Shown piece by piece: positions 44,604 to 57,511 of a stretch of 64,000 nt of DNA. Below the pieces are notes generated by a model. That model had not been told where the DNA came from, did no database searches, and worked only from the letters and a program-made list of their open reading frames with translations. A program made the translations under genes and the position numbers. The first letter of the stretch is position 1. Each line of letters begins with the position of its first letter. This DNA comes from Melolontha melolontha (taxonomy: Eukaryota; Arthropoda; Insecta; Coleoptera; Scarabaeidae): positions 3,968,001 to 4,032,000 of the forward strand of contig OW285237.1 of assembly GCA_935421215.2 (NCBI GenBank). Direction: 5' to 3'.

Positions 44604-46336
44604 ACGTGTCCAGGAAAGTATGCAACAAAGGGAAAACTTTTTTATGGTCTATTTCCCATGAAATTTTATTCTTTGTAAAAGTTTTTGCTTTACTTAAAAC
44701 CAATTTACCCGTTAAAACAAATGAAATATCGCTTTAAATAATGAGAATATTCTTTAATAACTTAAAAATACAAAAAATGTTATTTTAAAGTTTTAAACAA
44801 ACATGACTCTATATGATGCCCCCTCTCGCTCAATGCATAAATTTGTACGTCTACTTAAGTCCCTGACGGCATTTTGCAGGAAATTGGTATTATCATTTAA
44901 ATGCGTTACCGCTTCCCTATAATTCTGTTCTGTAAATAATGTTGGTTATCAAATGGCCTATCTCTATACACCTGATTTTTCAACAAACCTCATAAAAAAT
45001 AATCCAAGGGATTTAAATCCGGCGAGCGTGGAGGCCATGTAAATTTTGAATATCTTCCTATCCATTTTTCTTGAAATTCTTGGTTTAGATACTGCACGAT
45101 TCGAAGAGAACTGTATGCCGGTGCACCATCCTTCATAAACCACAAAGAACATCTTGTTTGTGAAGGTAAGTTGTTAAATTAATCTTCTAATTCAGTACCT
45201 AGTCAGAAATGCTAAATACCTTTAAGCATTTAGACTTTGCTGAAAAAAATACTGCCCGACCACTCTTTTCTTCAAAATTCCACACCAAACATTTATCTTT
45301 CGTGGATATTGGTTTTTACACTCCATTTGGAAATGTGGTTTCTCTTGAGACCACCAACGACAGTTTTGCGAACAAATTACACCATTTGTGGTGAACGTCG
45401 CTTCATCGGTAAATAATATTTTTTTGGGGAATGTTATGTCCGTTTCTAATTCACGTTGTATCACGAAGGAAAACTCTAAACGCTTGTCATAATCTCGTTC
45501 TTGCAACGTTTGGACATATCTTGGTTTAAATGGAGTAAACTAGTATGTTTTTAATATTTGATGTACTGATGATTTACGCAATCCTAAATTAGTTTGCACA
45601 TTTTCTCACAGATAATTTAGGATTCTCAATTACACATTGTAAAACATTTAAAGAATTATCTAAATTTCTTACTGGTCTGTCATGTTCCCTTTTAAAATAA
45701 ATTCCAAAGAGCCTGTTTATTTAAAATGTGGCAAAATTCGGGATACCGTAGACCAACTAACGTTTTTATTGGGATGCCTTTCGTTAAAAGTCACAGCTGC
45801 GTTTCTGCATGTCTTATAATTATCGCCATATAGGAACATTAACTCTGCTCTTTTTTGCAAAGTTAAACTTTCTGCCATAGAAATGTATTTTGTAGGATTC
45901 AAAGTTACTGTCACATACCATACATGCGTGATTAAAAGTAAAAAGTAACGACTGCATTGGCTACTTACACGTGTTCGTAAATATATTTATACACACCTTT
46001 ACTCTTATGAGCTCCATACATGCCACTATATGCGAAGCGCTGCTCAGATGGGAGACCTACGACGCGAGCCGAATGAACCTACCGAACTTCCAGATCGACC
46101 ACGGCTCTGGGAAACATGGTCTCTAGTAATGAATATCATTTGTGCATGTGACCAGCCCACACGATATTAAGTAGATACGGCAAATAATTGTATTTTTACT
46201 ATCTAATATGATAACTCATTTATTTTAAGAAATAAATGGGTTTTAAGTAAAGCAGAAACTTTTATAAAGAATAAAATTTCCTGAGAAATAGACTATAAAA
46301 AAGTTTTCCCTTTGTTGCATACTTTCCTGGACACGT
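44604..46336 (-). mobile_element. mariner-like element with ~130-bp inverted repeats
   Basis: ACGTGTCCAGGAAAGTATGC (44604) and its inverse at 46336 open two inverted repeats that continue for about 100 bases with few differences (CAACAAAGGGAAAACTTTTT, ATTTTATTCTTTRTAAAAGT) and weaker to about 130. Total 1,733 bp. One broken transposase gene lies between. A TA duplication is not clean at either side. Confidence 0.9.
44960..45914 (-). pseudogene. mariner-like transposase with DUF4817-type head, broken
   Basis: Head 45717-45914: MAESLTLQKRAELMFLYGDN, YKTCRNAAVTFNERHPNKNV, SWSTVSRI, the helix-turn-helix head common in this insect family. Core 45222-45506: KKILFTDEATFTTNGVI (first catalytic Asp), CRWWSQEKPHFQ, KINVWCGIL. 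End, in a shifted frame at 45000-45140: KDGAPAYSS (second Asp region) and WPPRSPDLNPLDY (third). At least two frameshifts (near 45715-45510 and 45150). Confidence 0.85.
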
Positions 46337-46693
46337 ATATCAGAATAATTCTTAAATTTTATACAAAAGGTTTTATATCAAACGAAATTTTACAGAAATG
46401 CATCTGCACAAATTGCAGACGGTTTTTGCTTATGCTACATGACGGCTAAGATGCCAGATGTTCACAGATACAAAAAAATATAGAAAATAAATTCTCACGT
46501 TACAAACTAAATTTAAAATATCTATATGAAAATAAATTGTTGTTAAAAAGCGGTAATAAAAAGAATAGTATTTTTACGCTAAAATTCGATATGTAAATTA
46601 CCAATTGCTATTAGAATTTATATTAACGTGATTATTCCAAAAGAACATATAAGTATAATATAAACTTATGTGCGCTACAACGATTCTAATTAG

Positions 46694-49102
46694 GAATTAA
46701 GAAATACTGAAAAAACAAGTCAATCAACGGGAGGAAACGTACAGACGCGCGTTTCGTTCTGGTTGGAACTTTTCAATGTACGGTATTCCCTCGATGACGG
46801 ACATTGCTTTTTCATTTCTATACTTTCTGTATAGATAGTTAACATTTGGAATTTACTGCAAGTGAGAATTAATGAATATTAAATCACATTCTTACATGTA
46901 AATGTCGACTTATTGATGCGTTCGTAACTACAATCCGACAAACTAAGTTTATACCAGTATGCAGAACACGCCCTTTCGCGATTGACTTGTTTTTTCAGTA
47001 TTTCTTAATTCTTAATTAACCTAATCACCAGGAAGTTCGTTGTCGCGAAAGGGTGTGTTCTGCATACTGGTACAAACTTAGTTTGTCGGATTGTAGTTAC
47101 GAACGCATCAAATAAGTCGACATTTACATGTAAGAATGTGATTTAATATTCATTAATTCTCACTTGCAGTAAATTCCAAATGTTAACTATATATACAGAA
47201 AGTATAGAAATGAAAAAGCAATGTCCGTCATCGAGGGAATACCGTACATTGAAAAGTTCCAACCAGAACGAAACGCGCGTCTGTACGTTTCCTCCCGTTG
47301 ATTGACTTGTTTTTTCAGTATTTCTTAATTCTTAATTAACCTAATCACCAGGAAGTTCGTTGTCGCGAAAGGGTGTGTTCTGCATACTGGTACAAACTTA
47401 GTTTGTCGGATTGTAGTTACGAACGCATCAAATAAGTCGACATTTACATGTAAGAATGTGATTTAATATTCATTAATTCTCACTTGCAGTAAATTCCAAA
47501 TGTTAACTATATATACAGAAAGTATAGAAATGAAAAATCAATGTCCGTCATCGAGGGAATACCGTACATTGAAAAGTTCCAACCAGAACGAAACGCGCGT
47601 CTGTACGTTTCCTCCCGTTGATTGACTTGTTTTTTCAGTATTTCTTAATTCTTAATTAACCTAATCACCAGGAAGTTCGTTGTCGCGAAAGGGTGTGTTC
47701 TGCATACTGGTACAAACTTAGTTTGTCGGATTGTAGTTACGAACGCATCAAATAAGTCGACATTTACATGTAAGAATGTGATTTAATATTCATTAATTCT
47801 CACTTGCAGTAAATTCCAAATGTTAACTATATATACAGAAAGTATAGAAATGAAAAAGCAATGTCCGTCATCGAGGGAATACCGTACATTGAAAAGTTCC
47901 AACCAGAACGAAACGCGCGTCTGTACGTTTCCTCCCGTTGATTGACTTGTTTTTTCAGTATTTCTTAATTCTTAATTAACCTAATCACCAGGAAGTTCGT
48001 TGTCGCGAAAGGGTGTGTTCTGCATACTTGTACAAACTTAGTTTGTCGGATTGTAGTTACGAACGCATCAAATAAGTCGACATTTACATGTAAGAATGTG
48101 ATTTAATATTCATTAATTTTCACTTGCAGTAAATTCCAAATGTTAACTATATATACAGAAAGTATAGAAATGAAAAAGCAATGTCCGTCATCGAGGGAAT
48201 ACCGTACATTGAAAAGTTCCAACCAGAACGAAACGCGCGTCTGTACGTTTCCTCCCGTTGATTGACTTGTTTTTTCAGTATTTCTTAATTCTTAATTAAC
48301 CTAATCACCAGGAAGTTCGTTGTCGCGAAAGGGTGTGTTCTGCATACTTGTACAAACTTAGTTTGTCGGATTGTAGTTACGAACGCATCAAATAAGTCGA
48401 CATTTACATGTAAGAATGTGATTTAATATTCATTAATTCTCACTTGCAGTAAATTCCAAATGTTAACTATATATACAGAAAGTATAGAAATGAAAAAGCA
48501 ATGTCCGTCATCGAGGGAATACCGTACATTGAAAAGTTCCAACCAGAACGAAACGCGCGTCTGTACGTTTCCTCCCGTTGATTGACTTGTTTTTTCAGTA
48601 TTTCTTAATTCTTAATTAACCTAATCACCAGGAAGTTCGTTGTCGCGAAAGGGTGTGTTCTGCATACTTGTACAAACTTAGTTTGTCGGATTGTAGTTAC
48701 GAACGCATCAAATAAGTCGACATTTACATGTAAGAATGTGATTTAATATTCATTAATTCTCACTTGCAGTAAATTCCAAATGTTAACTATATATACAGAA
48801 AGTATAGAAATGAAAAAGCAATGTCCGTCATCGAGGGAATACCGTACATTGAAAAGTTCCAACCAGAACGAAACGCGCGTCTGTACGTTTCCTCCCGTTG
48901 ATTGACTTGTTTTTTCAGTATTTCTTAATTCTTAATTAACCTAATCACCAGGAAGTTCGTTGTCGCGAAAGGGTGTGTTCTGCATACTGGTACAAACTTA
49001 GTTTGTCGGATTGTAGTTACGAACGCATCAAATAAGTCGACATTTACATGTAAGAATGTGATTTAATATTCATTAATTCTCACTTGCAGTAAATTCCAAA
49101 TG
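46694..49102. repeat. 320-bp satellite array with one inverted unit
   Basis: ATTGACTTGTTTTTTCAG recurs at 46981, 47301, 47621, 47941, 48261, 48581 and 48901, exactly every 320 bases. Six full units and a 202-base partial unit are nearly identical. A 287-base unit in inverse orientation (46694-46980) precedes them. Units 4-6 share TGCATACTTG where the others have TGCATACTGG. A 12-bp direct repeat GATTCTAATTAG flanks the block (46682-46693, 49102-49113). No coding potential. Confidence 0.95.
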
Positions 49103-49113
49103 ATTCTAATTAG

Positions 49114-49739
49114 AACAAAAAAACAAAATAATCTCGAAAGTTAATAAATATGTGATTATACGGAGATTGAAAAGTAAAAAAAAATGTATACCATGAAAAA
49201 TATGTACGAGTCCCTGTTGTCCTAAATGGGTTCGCAGAGGATGACGGTAATTAACGATGATTCGCCGGTATTGTATTCATTAATCAGGTGAAAGTGTAGG
49301 TGTTCTGACTGCTGCTGAGCGCGGAAATTATCCGTTTTCACGTACCAGAATTGCCAATCAAGAAACTTAGGCACGAGAGAGTTCCTTTTTTTTGCCACAA
49401 ATTCGCCAAAACAAAACGGTATTCGGCAATTCTAAACTATAACGTTCTGCGTTTTTATCCACTAATGCGATTATACAAACAACGCAGAATTATTATACCA
49501 CCAAGGGTGTAATCGTAAACACTTAATAACCCAACAGACCTAATTTATAGTCAACGAATGAATCTCTAACGCGAGACGCCAGTTGAGGCGATTGCGGGAG
49601 TCGGGCGACTGTACCATCGAAACAAAAATTACATAAATCGCGGCACCGTACTCGGGAAAATGAAAATTATGAAATTTAAAACAAATGAGTATAGTGGGCG
49701 ACAAGACGTTAAGTAAAGATGAAAAAGGAAATTGAAAAC
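49114..49739. other. no gene recognised
   Basis: Some CG-rich stretches (49560-49660) without a readable frame. Confidence 0.35.
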
Positions 49740-50085
49740 GTAACAATACTTTCGCATATGTTCGGCTCCATCGGGTTGCTTATATTTTTGATAAGTTTTA
49801 AACAATTTATCGTGATATTTTGATTAGTTTCTAATGCGTGATGGGCAACGCTCGATATTTCCGGTTTATTGAATTTGATATGCGATATATGTTGTTTATA
49901 ATAGGTTATTATTGAGTGTTTAGTTTTGACTGATATATTACAAGTTGCAATCGCGGCAATTAATTTCATTTACACTTGATTTCTGGTTCATATCCAATTT
50001 ATCTTTATTATTACATAGTAGACTTTTAGATTCATTTAGGGATTTTAATCTAGAAATTTTATTAGAATGAATAACACAAACTTTT
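49740..50085 (-). pseudogene. Penelope-like GIY-YIG endonuclease fragment
   Basis: Minus strand: SRLKSLNESKSLLCN, NEINCRDCNL, stop, then TKHSIITYYKQHISHIKFNK, PEISSVAHHALETNQNITIN, CLKLIKNISNPMEP. It aligns by eye with the frame at 19584-20078 (TKRSILTRYKEHVSHIRFNR...). The GIY half and the YVG motif are decayed. Confidence 0.7.
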
Positions 50086-50344
50086 TAGAACACTTTCGAA
50101 GAGAATAGCACCGTCAACATAATTTAAATACATTAAGATACCGTGCGTTCGAAAAAAAATAACTCGGAGTTGGCCATGAAATTTTCTTAACCTAATTACA
50201 AAATTTTACTGTCGTCAAGTAGCTGTCTCGTTTATTTATAAGTGTGTTCCAAATTCGCTGAGAATTATTTAAATTAAAATTTAAGTTTGGTTTTTAATTT
50301 TTGTGAATATTTGAATTAAAGGATGTGTAACGCAAAATATTGAA

Positions 50345-51544
50345 GTGAGTGAAGACCTGATTGATATGAGTTCTTTGACAAGTCAAACCAGGAGGAGTGA
50401 CATGCTCAAAGCTCTTCTGGAAAAATGTTCTATAATGGATTTGGATTTAACGAAATTATCTGGAATTACGGCTGACGGAGCACCTTCAATGGTTGGAAGT
50501 AAATCTGGGATAATAACTATGTTAAAAGAGTATTTACAAACTAAAAACATAGATACCAAGGAATTAATGCAGTTTCATTGCATTATACATCAAGAGGCCC
50601 TCTGTTCAAAATTATTTGGGATTTGAAAATGTAATGAAAGTTGTAGTACCTACTGTAAACTTTATAAAATCACGAGGTCTCAATCACCGACAATTCACAC
50701 AATTTCTCAAGGATATTGGAAGCGAATATGGTGATCTACTGTTTTGCACTGAAGTAAGGTGGCTAAGTCGTGGGTTGTCACTAGAGCGGTTTCTTAACTT
50801 GATTGAAGAAATCAAAATATTTCTGGCGAAAAAGAAAAATGACGTCTCCGAACTCGACAACCCTGATTGGCTGTGTGACTTAGCGTTTCTTGTAGACATC
50901 ACAAATCACTTGAATGTCTTAAATACGCGACTCCAAGGCAAAGACCAATTGATTTCGCTGTTATACTCTCATGTTTCGTCCTTTCAATGCAAATTGAGTC
51001 TTATCAGGACACAAATCAATTCAGCCAATTACAGCCATTTTCCGAACTACAGAAAATTGTGGAGAAATTCAATAAAACTGATGTCAATTTCGCTTATGTT
51101 GAAAAAATTGATATTTTAATACAAGCTTTTCATGATCATTTTCTAGACTTCAAAAAAGTTAAACCTCTATTAGACATTTTCAGCAATCCTTTCAACATTT
51201 CACCCGAAAATGCACCGGAATCAATACAGCTGGAATTTATAGACATGCAAAATGATGATAATTTACTAAACAAGTTTAATGAAGGTAATTTACTCAACTT
51301 TTACCGTTGCGTTGACAAAACCGCTTATAAAGAGTTTCGAATAAATGCATTGAAATACGCAAGCTTATTTGGATCGACGTATATTTGTGAGCAAACGTTT
51401 TCAGTGATGAAACTTAACAAAACAAAAAATCGAAACCGTCCGGCAAATGAAAATCTGGAAGCAATTTTACGTGTGACGACAAGTAATGTGGAGACAAACA
51501 TAAACAAAATTGTTAGGTCAATGCGATGTCATGTATCAAAATAA
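50345..51544 (+). pseudogene. hAT transposase (GTF2IRD2-like), C-terminal two thirds
   Basis: MSSLTSQTRRSDMLKALLEK, LSGITADGAPSMVGSKSGII (the Asp of ADGAPSM is the hAT second-Asp position; copy D has Asn there), QFHCIIHQEALCSK, a frameshift near 50610, GFENVMKVVVPTVNFIKSRG, EVRWLSRGLSLERFLNLIEE (RWLS motif intact), PDWLCDLAFLVDITNHLNVL, a frameshift near 51060, and the dimerisation end FGSTYICEQTFSVMKLNKTK. Better preserved than copy D in the RWLS and WLCDLAF parts, which copy D lacks. Confidence 0.87.
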
Positions 51545-51560
51545 TAAAACATAAAATATT

Positions 51561-52026
51561 AATACTGATAGCCGTAACTTTGTGCTAATTCATTTTGAAA
51601 ATAAAAATAAAATAAAACAATAACTTTGTTTCGACACTTTATTCACATGTAATAGTGACCGCGGTTTCGACATACAATGTCATTATCATTTGGTCATCAT
51701 AAAATATTGCATTTGGCCGAGAAGGGTCATAAATTAAATATTTTAGAGTGACTTGAAATTTTTAAAAGCGGAAATAACACAATAGATATTGTTCTTAACG
51801 ACCAGTTCGATCTTATATATACACCTCTTTTCCAATGTTGTATATAATAGTAGTAATTTTAAATAACATCATAAACCACCCCCATATATTTTTGTGTCGT
51901 TTATAAGATCTATGTAGGCCTGTAACTTTGCAGTTTGATAATGACATTGTATGTCGAAACCGCGGTCACTATTATATGTGAATAAAGTAGTAAAACAAAG
52001 TTATTGTTTTATTTTATTTTTATTTT
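51561..52026 (+). mobile_element. short Penelope-like insert with inverted ends
   Basis: CATRAAATATT lies on both sides (51550-51560, 52027-52037; one mismatch). The empty site is visible in copy D as AACATGAAATATTACA. Inside are the inverted end (ACCGCGGTTTCGACATACAA), about 170 bases of GIY-YIG C-terminal coding (HLAEKGHKLNILE-type), 3' untranslated sequence and the forward end (TATGTCGAAACCGCGGTCAC). Same family as 23302-25770. Confidence 0.85.
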
Positions 52027-52238
52027 CATGAAATATTACATTGTAATGATTAGATTACATTACGATTACATAATTACAACAAACATTTTTGAATGTTCAT
52101 TTATTTTTATCATTTGTAGTAATTCATACTATTTAAAAATAAAAATATTTGTGTTAATAAGTATTCTTTGTAGAGGCCCGTCCTTGGCTTATAATTTTTC
52201 CGAGTGGCCCCTGTTCCCTATAAGTCTGTGCATCCCTG

Positions 52239-52959
52239 ACTTAATTCAATCATGGTAAATTCGAACTAAATTTTAATTTCGTGTCATGTAATTTAAAATC
52301 AAATACAACATAAAATATCCTATAAATAGGCGATTTATATAAATACATAAAAGACCTATCCTGTTAAGCATGCGTAAATTCTTTTTATGTGCCATTGTAT
52401 AGAATATAGTGTAGACATGATGGGAGCATTCCACTCTGAAAAATACCTACATAAATAAGAAATGCAGGTGGTTACGTAACGGATATATTTAAAAAAGTAT
52501 TATTTAAAAAACTATCCAATAAACAATTTCTAATATTGTTATTGCCAACAGTACCGATATTTACCGTTCACATTCTAACAATCAAAAAGACTTCACATGT
52601 ATTAATTTATGAAGATATGTATAGCATATAATGGAGCATAAATTTTAACTTTTGATCATTTAAATAGTAATAAACTATAACATTTTATCGTTATTTTTTG
52701 TTGTATTTCAGACTATATTTGAATATTATTACAGTATCTGTCCAAAAATAAAGTTTAAAATCCTCGGTTTTGAGAAAATATAATGTGACACAATAAAAAT
52801 TATTTATTTAAAAAATATTGCTATTATTAAATTTTTGTTTAGGCAATTTAACGGCATTTGAACATCCCTTGAAAACAGATTCTCAAAACATTTTCTCCAA
52901 TATTTCCGCGTAAATGTTGTTATTTGATTTTTAGGTGCCAGAAAGGAAATAATATTTGC
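52239..52959. other. AT-rich stretch, no feature recognised
   Basis: No frame, repeat or family motif that I can support. Confidence 0.4.
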
Positions 52960-53282
52960 ATGTACACTAGGCTGGGTCAAAAAATTTTTTTCCTCATTTC
53001 TTGAGAGGCTCAGTGATAAAAAGGTGCTAAATGGTATAGCTAATCTGCATATAAAATTTTATTGCATTATTTAAAGTTTTACTGCCTCCGGATAGCGATA
53101 GAAATTTCAGAAAAAGTAGATTTTTGACATCACTTTAATAATACTTTTTATGTTTCATATCTATACAAGTTTTATGCAAAATAATTCTAAGTATCGGTAT
53201 ATAGAGGTAATCCCGATATAAAACTACTTTTACAATGTGGATTCACACTGTTAAATTTCCCCAGAACACGCATTTACATATC

Positions 53283-53623
53283 TCTACCTTAATATAGAAA
53301 GTCCCTAACTCAATTTTTTACAAATCGAGTTTTTTTTTGGATATTTCGATATATTAGAAGATCATCTATCGAAACATGCAAAAACCTCGATTTAAAAAAA
53401 TGAGTTAGGGCATTTCTATATTAAGGTAGCGATATATAGCACTGATTCAGTCTAAAGGTTCAATTAGACGTGCCACAGCCGTAACCATGTAAAACCAATC
53501 GTATGTGCTACAATGTCTTCGATTTTGGTAACATGCCGTAACGCCATAGCCGTAACCGTAGATAATAATTGAATTTTGGTTGCGGCTTTGGTTACGGCTA
53601 TGGCACGTCTAATTGAACCTTAA
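53283..53623. repeat. two palindromic blocks inside copy B
   Basis: Counterparts of the blocks at 9862-10010 and 10034-10201: CTACCTTAATATAGAAAGTC with inverted partner, then AAGGTTCAATTAGACGTGCC with inverted partner. Only scattered differences from copy A. Confidence 0.75.
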
Positions 53624-53879
53624 TACGGACAAATAAGTCATTAAAAGGAACAATAATATAAAATTCTGCTTTTTTATATATTACAAAAACTAAAAAACGT
53701 GCTGCTTTTGTATATGTTATCTAAACGGTTCAAGGCAAAAACAAAATAGGGAAATCCCCGTACAATCTTTATTTCTTACAACACGGAGTTAGATGAGACA
53801 AGTGTGCCGCGATCGTTAAAATAATTAGTGTTGCGTTGTAAAGTGCTGTCATTTATTTGTTTATTTTATCATTTGAGAA

Positions 53880-56045
53880 ATGGAGCGTACCAGAAATAGT
53901 TGGAAGTGTCCTTTGTTTGGTGTTTTATGTGATTTGAAAGATAATATATTACCAACTTATGAAGATGTGATGAAATTTTATGAGTGGACCCGTCATAGCT
54001 TAAAATATGATAGGGAAACTAAAATGGAGCCAACATATAAAGAAATAGAAGCCATTGTAGTTGCAAGAATAATGGAAATATCCGAGAAATCGTCTATACC
54101 TACAGTAGAGGTTAAACGAATGAAGGTAATGCTACAAACATATCATTTAAAATGTAAAAATATTTTGAAGTCTCACCCAAAAATACCTAAAAACAAGTTG
54201 GAAAAGTTTCTTTGTGAAAGTAAGATTTTGTTTGATATTTCGGCATGTAAGTGCAGAGATTTTCTTAAAGGTGCTTGTATTAAAAACAAAAAAATACCTA
54301 AAAGAGAGCGAAGTTTTATAATAGATCAAAGAACGGTTAGACAAATGGCTATAAGTAGTGTAGATGTTGGAACAACAATACAGATTAGAAAGACATTAAA
54401 AAGAAAGTTGTTACGAGAAAAATCTACTCTAAAGCAACAAAAAATGGCCGAAATACCTACAGATATATTGAGTAGTGCATCTGAAACCGAATGTGTTCAG
54501 TCGGATTGTGAAGAAACACGACATTTTCAATTGCGTCCTTCAAAAACTGAAACAAAAAAAGGGGCAATTGATTTTAGCTTATTATCAAAAACATGCGATA
54601 GATTTGGAGTATCAGACAGGGCAGGAGCTGCTATCGCATCTGCAGCTCTGCACACTTCGAGCTCAGTAGTTATAGACAAAAATAAACTTCGCCGAGAAAG
54701 AAAAAAAAAACCAGAGAAAATATAACTTTACAACAAAGTGTTTCACAAATACCCGCTTTATATTTCGATGGAAGAAAAGACCGAACTTCAATTATATCTG
54801 AAAAAGATGGAAAGAAGTACAGGCAATGTATACTAGAGGTGCATATTTCATTAATTAAACAACCTAACTCGAAGTTTTTAGGATATGTTTCACCTTCTTC
54901 AGGCACTGCAAAGTGCATAGAACAAGAAATATTCAACTTTTTCTTGAATGCGGATATATCGATGGATTTTTTGATTGCAATTGGTTGTCATGGCACAAAT
55001 GTTAATGTTGGCAAATCTGGGGGTATTATGCGTATATTAGAAAAGATTGGGTAGACCCTTACAGTGGATCATTTTTATGTAGCATATGAATGAACTGCCA
55101 TTCAGACACCTGTTTCAACATGTTGATGGTGGTACATCAGGACCACAGACATTTTTGGGAAAAATTGGCAAGGCACTTGAAAACTGTGAAAAAAGACCTA
55201 TAGTGAAGTTTCAACCAATTCCCACGAACTTACCAGAGCTTTGTGATGAAGATGTAAGTGCAGATCAGAAGTATTTGTAGAAAATAGTTAAAACAGTTTC
55301 AACGGGTATAGCTGCAAACAATTTGGTAAATAAATCACCCCGGCAAAATGTCTCATGCTCGATGGCTAACACGTGCTAACAGAATTCTTCGTGTATATAT
55401 TTCAGTTGAGAACCCTTCTGCAAACCTTACCACTCTTGCAATATATATTCTCAAGGTTTACGCTCCATTGTGGTTTTCCATCCAAACTCTCCCCAGTTGT
55501 AAAGACGGACCACGATACCTTTTTAAACAATTAAACTAAGCAGATATTTACCAACAACTTTGAAAGCCATTGTTGACCCAGTAATTCAAAGAAACAGTTA
55601 TTTTGCACACACTGAAAACTTATTACTTGCAATGTTGACAGATCCCCAACAACACATTCGTGAATTAGCTGTCCATCGAATTTTGAAAAGTAGATCAGCA
55701 ACATCAAAGCAATTACGGCTTTTTCAGATACCAACGATAAACTTTAATGCATCATCATATTTTGACCTTTTGAATTGGGAAGAAACTATCACTGAACCAT
55801 CTATATTAAAATCTGTAAGTGAAGAAAATCTTCGACTGTTAATTGAAGAAGAAAACAATGGAGGAATTGAGCTATTACACCTTCCTTGTCACACCCAAGC
55901 GGTAGAATGAGCAGTCAAAGCGGTGAGTGAAGCATCATCAACTTTGTGCAACAAAACAACAAGAGAAGGTTTCATCAAAACGCAGATAGAATCAAGAAAA
56001 TTAATGCCGAAATTCGATAGCAAAAAGGATTTTGTCACAAAATAA
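53880..56045 (+). pseudogene. hAT-like transposase, copy B, broken
   Basis: Same protein as copy A. The first 281 codons (53880-54725) are open: MERTRNSWKCPLFGVLCDLK through CDRFGVSDRAGAAIASAALH to KLRRERKKK, where an extra A in an A-run shifts the frame. Later breaks: a frameshift near 55050-55085, TAG at 55277-55279, a frameshift near 55340 and TGA in QAVE* (55908-55910). The site that reads GCDGT in copies A and C reads GCHGT here (about 54986-54994), so a presumed catalytic Asp is His. Copy B keeps a ~105-base segment (FQIPTINFNASSYFDLLNWE) that copy A has lost. Confidence 0.78.
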
Positions 56046-56364
56046 ACTCATTATATTCATTATTTTTATGATTATCCTTTCTTGCACTTTCGTAAAAAAA
56101 ATTTGGTCATGCTTTTTTTCTCTAAATAAATATAATTACAATTGATTTCTAACTTTTCCAAATAAATAAACTTAATTAGAGTAATTTTATATATCATGCT
56201 TTAAGTTCTTTTTTAAGTACACTTTTGAAAGATTCAACATTAAACCGGAGGCATAAGATTAACTCCGATTGCTACCAACCTTCGTAACCTAATAACACTT
56301 ATAATTTGGCATCTTTTTGTCACCGTGCCAATAAAAAAAATTAAATTTTTTTCTCCATACATAT

Positions 56365-57511
56365 TGTCATGAATTTTTCCCCGAAGAAAAAATTTAAAGA
56401 AACAGTAAAAGACTATATATTTATGTACATTTTATTCCAGAAAAATAATTAGAGATATTTTATATTTTATTTAAAATTCAATTATAATGTGTATTTTTGT
56501 CCACGTCTGTAGAATGTTCGAGCGTGGTCGTGATGTTTGAGGTTCCCGCCATTTCGGAAGTATTTTGTCGTAGTCGCTTCTGTGAGTTTGTTTTAGGTAT
56601 GGAGAGAGGCATTTCCGTAGGGAAGTGTGTTAATTTTTTCTGAATAAAGACTTTTTTATTCAGTATATTATAGTTAATTTCCGTTTATGGTTTTAGTTGT
56701 GTTATTCTGATGTGTTTAAAGTAATTCTCTATTGATTACGAGTTTCTGATACTTGTAATTTTTGATTTGTGCGACCTATCTGAAATCTCTCTTTTAGTGT
56801 ATTTTTTTGTGAAGTGTGACGACTGCATTAATTAATGTACGTGTGTATTTGCAAGTATATTTATGTATATTAATTTAGTTATGTTATCTGTATATTGATT
56901 GAGCTCGTAAATTCAGTAAAATTTTTAGTTTATAATATTTTATAGTCAGAAAAATTTAATTAACATTTGATTTTTTTTAGTTAGTTTTTGCTTTTGGCTG
57001 GCTGTAGCTGTTTTGAAGGTCAGGGAAATTTGGTGGGAGTTTGATCATGTTATTAGAGCGCATGATTTTTGTCATTTTGTTTGAGTTGCGCGCTGACAGA
57101 TAATTTTCTGTTTGACGTTTGAAGTTGTGGGTTAACGTAATTTAAAGTTTCAAAGTTTTTCCAACTATAATTAGTTGTAATTTAGCTCGCGGTCACGTGA
57201 GGTTTTTATCTTGGGTATAAGTCAATATTTATACAAGTTTTCCTCACGCTGTTGCACAATTGTTGTTTCAGCACTTCTTTATACTCTATAAAGTCGAAAT
57301 TTTTTTTTTCTTTTTTAGTATATGTTTGAATTGTTAATGCGAGTTTTATTTCTTTGCTAATACCTTTTATTTTATTTAACACATACCCTTTGAGGGTAAC
57401 CCTGAAGATACAAGAGCTCCTGAAAGGCTGACCCGACTAGAGATAGACCGAGCAAGCTATTGTGTATTGTGGGCCAATTTAAATAATTAATCAACACCAC
57501 AATACATAGCA
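56365..57511 (+). mobile_element. solo LTR-like element, copy 5 (ACATATGT target), inside copy B
   Basis: Starts TGTCATGAATTTTTCCCCG, ends ACATAGCA. ATAT outside at 56361-56364 and 57512-57515, AC and GT beyond. It lies at the same position of the transposon as copy 2 in copy A, but reversed. The terminal hairpin is TGTATTGTGG with CCACAATACA before the right end. CTGAATAAAGACTTTTTTATTCAG-type sequence at 56640 places AATAAA in a hairpin, as expected for an LTR poly(A) signal; this is why I call this strand sense. Confidence 0.8.

Larger units (their letters stand above)
50322..52238 (+). mobile_element. hAT element of the GTF2IRD2/Charlie type, copy E, 5'-truncated
   Basis: It matches copy D (15423-17883) in opposite orientation from GTGTAACGCAAAAT (50325) to the terminal CTGTGCATCCCTG (52238). 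The part encoding the N-terminus and the other end are missing. A 466-bp PLE is inserted in the 3' untranslated part. Confidence 0.8.

Noticed and set aside
46981..49102. Regular array considered as a CRISPR array
   Set aside because: The 320-base units are continuous and nearly identical, with no short repeats separated by unique spacers. It is a satellite in animal DNA.
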